From Vitis vinifera (Eukaryota > Streptophyta > Magnoliopsida > Vitales > Vitaceae), in NCBI RefSeq assembly GCF_030704535.1, contig NC_081822.1:10719001-10783000 (forward strand): a stretch of DNA of 64,000 bases, given 5' to 3'. Positions 56,203-64,000 of the stretch are shown in pieces. The translations under genes and the position numbers were made by a program. A model generated the notes under the pieces. It saw only the letters and a list, made by a program, of their open reading frames with translations, did no database searches and was not told the DNA's origin. Each line of letters starts with the position of its first letter. The stretch's first letter is position 1.

Positions 56203-57315
56203 TTGTCCTGTTGATCAAAATTGAAACAAATGTTAGCAGCTTTGATCTTCAGCAAGTGATTCTATATATATTGAAGCATTTGTCTAAGTGCAGGGCGGCA
56301 GTAGTTTGAACCTTTTCAAAGACTAGTTTCAGAAAGGATTTCTGAGACCGCAGCAAAAGAAAGAAAACAGGTGACAGAACACAAGGTAGCTTGGGAGGGT
56401 TGAAGGGATCGGAAGCTTGCCTAGTGCCTAAGGTAGTGGAGCTGTTCCATTAATGGAAATTCAAAGGAGAAGAGAGGAGAATATCTTTTGTTCATCTCTG
56501 ACTTGGAATGAATGTTCCTTTCTTGAACTGGGTGAAGGAAAAGGAATATTTGCTGGATTTTTAGCTTCCTCGGCATGTTGCTTCTGCAGGCAGGCATGAT
56601 GTGCAAAGCTTTCCAGTCACAATGTTGTAACTTGTATGGTTTGTGGCCGCTACTCCAAGTAACAATGATCTGGATTTTACACTATGGACACCTTTCCTTA
56701 ACAGAAGTAAATGAGGAGCCAGTGTAAACTAATGTAGAAATTTTTCTTGGATTCTTTTTGGATCGCTTAGACTCGTGTTAGTGTCTTTCTATGCACTGCA
56801 ACCGGGTAGGAGCTACAATTGACGAGAATTAGAGATAATTAGGGATGATAATTGAAGTTCAGAATCAAGGGTAATTGTATCCATTCTTATAATTTACTTT
56901 GATAATATGATGAAACAGCCGCGTGAGGAAATTATGTATAATGTTTTACTACTCTTCTTCCCTTCACAAGGTCAAGGTGACTGCAAAGTATCTGATTGGA
57001 GTTTAAGACGAACAGGAGTAAGGAAAAAGGAACATCCCTAAAGGCAGCTGTAACAAGATGCTAGTCCTTTCGGAGAAGGAAAATCTATCTGAAGAATCTC
57101 TTCCCTCTTCGTGCAAAAGGCTTATTCCTGGGAGAGAGGCGCAAGGAAGCTAGGGGTAAATCTGAAACTAATGCAAAAGTCCCATGGACTCTCCAAGGTA
57201 TCAAATAGAAACCTATAAATCGCAAACCTTACATTGAATATTGAGCATCGACTTCGGCAATAACTCAGACATCCATCATCCATCTTACCATATTATTTTT
57301 TTGGCTTAATATTCA
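56203..57315. promoter_or_regulatory. Shared upstream region of the divergent CBSX3-like and proline-rich genes
   Basis: About 1.1 kb between two start codons that point apart. It should hold the leader (probably with an intron) of the CBSX3-like gene and both promoters. A frame at 56421-56606 is not convincing. No TATA box could be assigned with confidence. Confidence 0.45.
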
Positions 57316-59400
57316 ATGGCAGAACAGAGGCAACCATTCCGCTTCCGACTCCCTTGGCTGCCAGCACCTGCGGCTCCACGTCCAAGCCCAACACCAACTC
57401 CAGCACAGCCAGCCCCAACCCAGTCAGCCACCGCAGCTCCCATTCTGCGGCCTCCATTTCGGCCTCCAGGGATAGTCCAGGTACAGCCACCTCCTCCTCC
57501 TCCTCCTCCCCCCCAAGATCAAGCACAAGCAGCACCGAGGACAGAGTCTGAGGTACAATCACCACCTTTGGCAGCTGTACGATCACCACCTTTGGCAGCT
57601 GCACGATCACCACCTTTTGTAGCTGCACGATCACCACCCTTTGCAGCTGCACGATCACCACCCTTTGCAGCTGCACGATCACCACCTTTTGCAGCTGCAC
57701 GATCGCCACCTTTGGCAGCTGCCCGATCACCAGTCACTTCTCAGCCAACATCACCAACTCGAGCAGAATACCAATTCCGGACTGGCTCTGTGCCTTCATC
57801 CCCATCTCGTGGGCCCTCTCAATATGCTGGGCCCACATCCTCACAGCCCACTTCTCCATCTCGGACAGCTACTCGGGTGCCACCAACAAGTCAAGTTGTA
57901 TCCCAGCCTGCATCTCCGTCAAGGAGATTACAATCCAGCATTCAAGAGAGCTCCCAGGCTCCTCCCACTTACAGGAGACCCCAAACACTGGCCACCGGGC
58001 CAGAAGAGATGAAGCCAGCAGTGTCTCAGATGTGGTCGCAAGAGCCTCAAACAAAGGCACAGATCACAACCGAGACTCCCAAGTCCCAGGACCAAAACAT
58101 CCTTGGAACCACCGTGGTGGTGGCAGCACCAAAGGCTCCTGCCTCACCTCAGAAATCAGATTCTTCTACCTTAATTGATGATGCAAAGCCCGTCGGAGAA
58201 TATGATCAAATATCAAAAGCGTCTCAGGTAGACACGCAAGAACCTCAATCAAAGGCAGAAATACCATCTTGGACTCTTCCAACCTCACGGGTGGTAGCAC
58301 AGCCTTCACAGGCTCCAGGTCCTGTAGCAGCAGCACTACCAACATCTGCAGCAATAGAGACGCCTTCCGGACCTCAGAAGCCAGATTCTTATGCTGTTAC
58401 TTCTGTTTGGAAGCGCTTTTCATCAGAACCAAAGTCGGAGGAGACTGAAGAAAGGAAGAAAGTAGAGCAAGAACTCATAAAAGAAGAGAAGACCAATGGC
58501 CCAGCTTATGAGACACCAAAGCAGATGGCAGAGGCTGAGATTCATACAATTACACCTCATTCAAAAATACAGATCAAAGAGCAGCAGGCTGTCACATTTC
58601 CAGGTTTACAAAAGCAGCCGGGGAAGCGAGAGATTCTTGACAGAAAAGAGATATTATTGACTTCTGGCACCAGTGGAAAACAGAGTAAGACGGTGATTTC
58701 AACACATCCAAAGGATCGGAGCCCAGTAAGTGAACCCCGTCCAAAGCCTGCTACATTCAATGGGGAACGAGCACCCCTGCACAAAGAGATAAGAGAAGAT
58801 ATCTCCAAATTTGTTCATAAGCTGACCACCGGGCACCCAAAACAACCAATGGACGAAAAGCCAATTAGTATCACAAACCTAGTTGGTGAAAACAGAGGAG
58901 CATCAATGCACTTTGTTCCTGAGTCAGCAAAGAAAGATGCATCGCTTCACATTCATAGGGGCTATAAGGCCAACACAGATGAGGGCGGCGTTGAGAACAT
59001 TGAAGGAGAAGGAAGTTCCAGGGAGGATTCAATGATCAAAGAAGTTGAGGCAACCAAAGCATATATTAACAGCAACGTACAGAGCATCAATAACTCGATT
59101 TTTTGCGATGCTGCTGTTACAGAAAGGAATCCTGGTGTTCAGTTGGGAATCTCATGTACCCCGACAGCACAGGCGAAGTTTGGTTGTAAAGAAGAGCCCC
59201 TAGAGGCACACAAGGCCGAATTCAGTGTTACCCCTTCTCAAAAGCTGACGTACGAGCCTGTCATCAAGAGACGATGCCTCAGAGGCCTCTTCTTGGAATC
59301 AAGCGATTCTGACCCAGACAATCCAGAAAAGCCTAAGCGTCATGGCTGCCGCTATAGCTCTGGGGAGAAGAGCAAAGGCAACAATACAGATGTTGTGTGA
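57316..59400 (+). CDS. Proline-rich low-complexity protein with RSPPxAAA repeats, unknown function
   Basis: One uninterrupted frame of 694 aa. The N-terminal third is very rich in Pro, Ala, Ser and Gln: MAEQRQPFRFRLPWLPAPAA, a run of nine prolines, then about seven tandem RSPP(L/F)AAA units (about residues 80-138), then SQPTSPSR-type repeats. The middle is hydrophilic and Lys/Glu-rich (KSEETEERKKVEQELIKEEK). The C-terminal part has the less repetitive, probably conserved segments DISKFVHKLTTGHPKQPMDE, KPISITNLVGENRGASMHF, AYINSNVQSINNSIFCDAAV and ERNPGVQLGIS, ending with KRRCLRGLFLESSDSDP. No signal peptide or membrane segment, so a cytosolic or nuclear disordered protein is likely. Plant homologues are often labelled proteoglycan-4-like or mucin-like because of composition only. 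The uninterrupted length and the C-terminal part make it a real gene; function unknown. Confidence 0.85.
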   Translation: MAEQRQPFRFRLPWLPAPAAPRPSPTPTPAQPAPTQSATAAPILRPPFRPPGIVQVQPPPPPPPPPQDQAQAAPRTESEVQSPPLAAVRSPPLAAARSPPFVAARSPPFAAARSPPFAAARSPPFAAARSPPLAAARSPVTSQPTSPTRAEYQFRTGSVPSSPSRGPSQYAGPTSSQPTSPSRTATRVPPTSQVVSQPASPSRRLQSSIQESSQAPPTYRRPQTLATGPEEMKPAVSQMWSQEPQTKAQITTETPKSQDQNILGTTVVVAAPKAPASPQKSDSSTLIDDAKPVGEYDQISKASQVDTQEPQSKAEIPSWTLPTSRVVAQPSQAPGPVAAALPTSAAIETPSGPQKPDSYAVTSVWKRFSSEPKSEETEERKKVEQELIKEEKTNGPAYETPKQMAEAEIHTITPHSKIQIKEQQAVTFPGLQKQPGKREILDRKEILLTSGTSGKQSKTVISTHPKDRSPVSEPRPKPATFNGERAPLHKEIREDISKFVHKLTTGHPKQPMDEKPISITNLVGENRGASMHFVPESAKKDASLHIHRGYKANTDEGGVENIEGEGSSREDSMIKEVEATKAYINSNVQSINNSIFCDAAVTERNPGVQLGISCTPTAQAKFGCKEEPLEAHKAEFSVTPSQKLTYEPVIKRRCLRGLFLESSDSDPDNPEKPKRHGCRYSSGEKSKGNNTDVV
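57556..57732 (+). repeat. 24-bp minisatellite encoding RSPPxAAA
   Basis: About seven units of CGATCACCACC(T/C)TTTGCAGCTGCA with small changes (TTGGCAGCT, TTTGTAGCT). The unit is eight codons, so length changes keep the frame. The opposite strand is also open over the array, which explains false antisense frames. Confidence 0.95.
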
Positions 59401-59944
59401 CAAAGTAAGTTACAATTGCATATTGGCTCCTGCCAGGCGGCAAGGTAAAAAAAAGGTGCATGAAATAATGTTAATACTTACAATAAAGGAAGAATGAGGA
59501 TGCTATGTCATCCACAAAGTCATACTTTATTTATGTTCTGCTCTTGCATGCTTTGCTAAAGAACATGCTGCAGGGCAATTTGCGTGTATATGTCAAAATA
59601 AATTACATGTGTTTTCAAATATACAGCTAATAAGAAATCATTTTGCTACTGAGAGGAGTATCTTTGAGTTTCTGCAAAATTAGGCATAAAATTCTCCAAG
59701 AGTGATGAAGTTACATACTTGGGGCAAACTCTTATGGAACTGCCATTCCACAGATAAAATAGATTTTGCCACTTACAAATACACTCTGGATCATTGCTGT
59801 TACAAAAACTAATGCCTGCACATAAAAGGCGCTCTGTGATGAGGATGGACAAAGCCTAGAGAGCTTCCTTTGAAGAATATATATACAAGAGACTATGGGG
59901 GGAAGCATAGCAAGATCATGACCTATAATGATAATACAATGTGA
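59401..59944. other. Intergenic region between convergent genes
   Basis: 3' flanks of the proline-rich gene (+) and the tubby-like gene (-). No other feature seen; the frame at 59646-59852 is not convincing. Confidence 0.5.
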
Positions 59945-61722
59945 TCATTCACAGGCTGGTTTAGTGTCAAAGCTGCTCAAGCAGATTGCAAATGCTTGGA
60001 AGGCAGAGAGGGGGTATCGATAATCCATGGTGAATATGTCTTTCCCAATCTTTCCAAACTGTAGTATTACTTTTTCTTGCTCTGCCACAGAGACATTTTG
60101 GCAAGGCTCCACAGCTGCCACCAGCTGGAAATTTTTTACGGAGGCCACTGTAACACGTCCTTTGAAATTCAGGCACCAGCATTGCAGCTGCTCATGCCAT
60201 CTAGGAGCTTTATTTTTCAAAACCAGTGGATTTCTCGTGTCTTGGATGGATTCTGGTGTCTCAGCAAGACTGTTGGAGCTAAACTCAATGAGTGGGTTCT
60301 TTCCTTTTGGATCCGCTGACTGAGGAAATTGATCCTTTTGGCATTTTGCAAATGTCATTGGAGTTGGGGCGGTGCCACCTTCCTGAATTGCAGAGATGGG
60401 GATCCAATGCATGGTGCAGTGCATTCTCCTAGGGCCTCTGGTACGCAGAACGTTGAGCTCATAAGATATGGTGGCCACATTATAGTTACCACTGGGTGAC
60501 CTGGTAGACCCCTGCTTTGAATGTAATCTTCCGTTTGACTGACAATTCGACTGGACTGCAGGGTCATGTGGCGGCTGACTGTCGTAGATGGTGAATTTAG
60601 TACCCAGAAAATTAGACCTGTTCAAGATTTACCCATAAATTGCATGAGAAGAAGAATGCAGCAATAAAAAGATAGGGAACTCAAGTTAGCTAAAACCTTA
60701 CTTTAATTTTCCAACATATGCATTGGTTGCTCGAGAGAAATCGTCCCCAAGCAAGGATATCACAAACTCCGTGCTCGTCGCCCTTCTGATCTTTCTGGCA
60801 GCCAATAATAATTTACTGGCATCCCCCGATAGGGCTGCAATTTAGTAAACATCAGTTAAATATGCTTTAGTAGCTGAAAGCAGAAATATCTAATCCTTTT
60901 TAAAACCTAATCTGTAAGAGGCCGGTTTTGAAAAGGCACAACAAATTTCGTGGCCCTCTGTTTCAATATATCTATGATCAGGAGTGTTACATCTAAAGAA
61001 ATTCTATGTTAAGCAATAAAGCTCCTCTGGTTTTCAACTCCAAACCAGATAGTAGCTATGTTCAGGTAGAGACTCCAGAGAGACTCGAAATTTAACGAAT
61101 TCCATGCAGCAGAGTACCGTTCCCAAAAACAACTAAAGAACAATTTATATAATCCACAGTCAATACAGACAAAAAGCACAATTTACCAGGGCTCAGACCA
61201 AGATACAATCGGAAAGTTGAAGTCGCCCTTTCTCTCTTGATAAAGCATTGAATTTGGGATTCCCTTGGCCCAGGCTAATAGAAATTGAAAATAAGGAGTT
61301 AGAAAAAAGAATAAACCCTATACCCAAGGAGTTATAACTCCAACAGAAAAGAGAAAAAGAACTACCTGCTTCAATGAAATAGGGAACGTGAGGCAACCAC
61401 ATTGCTCGGGAGTCTTGACTATCTCTTTGGTGATATCCCGCCATGACCTACAAACTGATCCACAAGAAACAACATCCCGACGGGCAGGCCATGAAGCCTC
61501 GGCGGCTTCCACCCTCTGGATTATATCAAGAAGCAATTCGGGAGGCATGTTAGCCCACTGACTTTGTTGTTGAAAGAGTGCAGATGAAGATGGAGACCCT
61601 TCAGGGGCTATATGCGATCTTCCACGACGGTTCGTGTGCTTCCCCTCTGCTCTCCTTCTCGACGAGTTTCCTATACTATCTCTCATGTCCCTAAGCTCGC
61701 GAACAATGCTTTTAAAATGCAT
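59945..61722 (-). CDS. Tubby-like F-box protein (four coding exons)
   Basis: Minus-strand exons 61722-61366, 61274-61187, 60834-60702 and 60617-59945 join in frame to 416 aa with GT-AG borders. It starts [18 protein letters not shown], usual for the plant TLP family. The F-box is at about residues 56-96 ([31 protein letters not shown]), which joins SKP1 in an SCF ubiquitin ligase. The tubby domain runs from about 115 to the end ([56 protein letters not shown], and the family end [15 protein letters not shown]); it binds phosphatidylinositol 4,5-bisphosphate in the family. A leader intron lies at about 61925-61764 (CTTCAG|GTAATG; TTTCAG|CTG). Full length; subfamily not assigned. Confidence 0.95.
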
Positions 61723-61763
61723 TGTTACAGAACTTGTCGTTTCTCTACCTCAAAACTTTACAG

Positions 61764-61925
61764 CTGAAATTAAAAATACAAAATGAAGAAATGTGAATGT
61801 GATGACAAATTGATTTAGAAATCATCGATGCGCTTGCCAAAATTGTACATTGTTTTAGCAGATCTGCCTATCGAAACTGACAAATTCAAAATATAAAGAT
61901 TCGGCCTTCTTTTTCTTAGCATTAC
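61764..61925 (-). other. Leader intron of the tubby-like F-box gene
   Basis: On the minus strand CTTCAG|GTAATGC at 61926/61925 and AATTTCAG|CTGTAAAG at 61764/61763 bound a 162-bp intron 41 bp before the start codon. Further leader exons up to about 62,340 are likely, with another possible donor near 62,291. Confidence 0.55.
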
Positions 61926-62299
61926 CTGAAGACGAGAACTTATCGTTTCAAATTCAATCAAAACCCCAAAATTGACCGCAAGTTGAGACGCTCGATCAAG
62001 TTTTTTCCTCAACTCTCACCAAAAATGCTACGTGACTCTGTAAACATTCAGAAGGATTCAAATTTAAAAATTTATTCATAAAATAAAAAAGAAGAAAAAT
62101 AAAACTCACGCATTGCCCTCATGAAAAGATTTGAAAACGATGTCTTGAGGAATCTAAAACAATCAAATTACAGCCAGGAAGGCTAAAAGATCAGCCCAAA
62201 GCTGCGTTTATCTCAAACGATAATTTTTAAACATGAGTCCAGAGAAATTGAAAAAGGTAGAAGAATTTACGGATTCAAAAACCTCACCAAATCGGTAGG

Positions 62300-63799
62300 A
62301 GGAAATCAAAATTCCAGATCCGACGGACAAGAACGTGTATGAAGAACAAGAATGGAAATTGCCCCGGACGCTTCAGATCGGAATGGGAAAAGCACAGAAC
62401 TATTAGAGGATGAGGGGTGCAATGTGCCAATGTCTCGGAAAAAACAAAAGGCTGAGATGTGGAAGAAGCACGGCCAAACTACAAAATGCCGACCACCTCC
62501 TCAGTCTTTGTTATTCCGAAACACTAGGTCTACTTTTGCATCCCTCTCTACGAGGACCACCGCCACCACCACCACCTCCTCTTAACCTTGACCCTCACCA
62601 CCACCACCACCACCACAAGAAGAGCACAAGCCTCTCTCGGATGCCAATTTCTCATCTTAAACTTATTTAACCTCCTTTTTATTTTTGTCCGTTAAAATAA
62701 TAGCTGGGTGTCCTTGTGTATGCGGTCTCACACCATTAACCTGCTTGCCACGTGGGTTGTTCTGTTGAGCACCCCTTCCATGTCCTCACTCCCAAGTCTC
62801 ATCCAATCCCCACTTTTCCTTTCTTATTTCCTATTTCAATTCTACCCTATCTTTCTCTTGCATCTTGCCATGTCAGCTTCCTATTCATTCCACCCAGGAT
62901 GGGCGGCTACCCACTTCTTGCTAAATATCAGCTTTAATTAATCATTTTCCACTCCTATCATCGATTTTTCTCTCATCTCATTTGGAACCTAATTTTTTTT
63001 TCTTTTGGTTTCCAATTTATAAAACTCCTTATCTCATTTGAAAAAAGATGTCTCCAAGAGAAAATAGTAAGACCTCGTCAATTTTCCTTCTCCTGCAAAT
63101 TCCTTTTTCTTCTTGGCAAACAAGTCGTTGCCACGGTGGCACTTTGGTGCACCAAGATTCCTCTCGTGACTCTCTAATTTCTTTTTTTCTCGTAATTAAA
63201 TAATATTAATGTGAGCTTAAAGATTATGTCATCTCCCATCCCAAGACCTCACCGTGGAATGGCCTTGAGGGTCGGTCCCACCAACTTTCGAGGGACCAGA
63301 AGGAACCCCGAAGGCGATATGAGGATTCACGACCATTCGATGCTGAATCGGGTGCGATTAGAGTCAACAATGCGCGCATAAGATTACAACCAAATACTTA
63401 ACTTATCTATAACAGCTTTTTAGTACTATTCTTTTCATAGAAAGCTTTCCAAATCTTTTCGTTTCCTTTTTATATTGTTTTGATAAAACCTTTTAGCATG
63501 GAAAATGGAGACGCCTTTTATTTTAAGGAGAATAGGCTCGTCCGTCGTCCTGTCAAAGTCGTTAATAGGCCGTCAAGTCAGACGGAAATCGTCGTATTCC
63601 AAGTGGACCCGCATTGGGAAACTACCTGGAAGGCAGTGCACAGTCACACAATGCAACATGGACCCCACGTCATTTGTACTCCTTAACCCCAGGCCCAATC
63701 TTGAATTGGCCAGAGCTGCGGCCCAACTCTAAAATGGGCCCCGAAGCGCAGTCGAAGGGGGGAGGGGGAATCTTTTCGAGAGACAGCCCAGTGAGGTGG
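62300..63799. other. Upstream flank of the tubby-like gene and intergenic DNA
   Basis: A CAC trinucleotide repeat is at about 62560-62618. A perfect G-box palindrome, GCCACGTGG, is centred at 62749-62754. Short frames at 62352-62670 and 62708-62941 are low-complexity or unrecognised. No gene supported. Confidence 0.45.
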
Positions 63800-63801
63800 T
63801 A

Positions 63802-63886
63802 CACGTGACGCGGGGAAACAAAATTCAAGTCATCACAAGCGTGCACGTGTCAGATGTGTTGGCAGCAGAAGGCAGGATTGCACGTG
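63802..63886 (+). promoter_or_regulatory. Cluster of three CACGTG (G-box/ABRE) sites
   Basis: CACGTG occurs at 63802-63807 (ACACGTGACG), 63844-63849 (GCACGTGTCA) and 63881-63886 (GCACGTGCCA). Three sites within 85 bp and ABRE-like flanks point to bZIP or bHLH control, for example by ABA or light. The target is probably a gene starting beyond 64000; orientation unknown. Confidence 0.55.
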
Positions 63887-64000
63887 CCACCACACCCTCT
63901 AATTTTATTATGATTATTATTGTTATTTGAATTTGGTCAAAGAGCGGAGCGTGGTGAGTGGAGGGATGAGGAAGGAGGGAGGAGCGTATCTCAAGATTGG

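Noticed and set aside
57293-57730. Antisense frames over the proline-rich gene
   Set aside because: They arise because the 24-bp repeat is open in several frames on both strands.
57556-57732. Regular short repeats as a possible CRISPR array
   Set aside because: Head-to-tail 24-bp coding units without spacers in a plant gene; a minisatellite.
62352-62670. Two overlapping frames upstream of the tubby-like gene
   Set aside because: They lie in its promoter or leader, overlap a CAC repeat and have no recognisable domain.

Overview
This is plant nuclear DNA. Coding exons are separated by GT-AG introns, the intergenic DNA is AT-rich, two eukaryotic tRNA genes are present, and there are copia, L1-type LINE and SINE remnants and several plant-specific families (ZF-HD, RADIALIS-like SANT, PUB, PPR, tubby-like F-box). 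Gene structures and repeat style suggest a woody eudicot such as grapevine; that attribution is inference from memory, not from a database search.

Layout. 1-12,000: the 3' part of an unrecognised gene with a polyglutamine exon and a long intron. The intron is packed with retroelements, mostly minus-strand LINEs. One LINE carries a second LINE, a copia element with two LTRs, and a third LINE inserted beside that copia element; most junctions can be read from target-site duplications. 12,000-24,000: an intronless ZF-HD homeobox gene (+), a chloroplast-type peroxiredoxin IIE-like gene (+), a 75-aa secreted helical protein (-), tRNA-Ala(AGC), and a two-exon RADIALIS-like SANT/MYB gene (-). 24,000-34,800: gene-poor, with a tandemly duplicated MITE-like end. 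34,800-41,000: a five-exon PUB5-like U-box/ARM E3 ligase gene (+). 41,500-49,200: tRNA-Asn(GTT), a degenerate telomere-like TTTAGGG tract, a MITE and a gypsy gag scrap. 49,700-62,300: a two-exon NFD5-like PPR gene (+), a five-exon CBSX3-like gene (-), a proline-rich protein gene (+) divergent from it, and a four-exon tubby-like F-box gene (-) convergent with the latter. 62,300-64,000: upstream sequence with G-box/ABRE sites, probably the promoter of a gene beyond the window.

The genes do not form a pathway; this is an ordinary euchromatic gene neighbourhood. Their roles are transcription control (ZHD, RL), redox (PrxIIE-like, CBSX3-like), ubiquitin ligation (PUB, TLP) and organelle RNA biology (PPR). 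The most unusual observations are three insertions of only 14-16 bp in the copia element. They look like LINE 3' tails (a few terminal LINE bases plus A-tail), each flanked by a 16-20 bp target-site duplication. Splice sites were placed by eye from reading frame, GT-AG and family similarity, so UTR limits are approximate.
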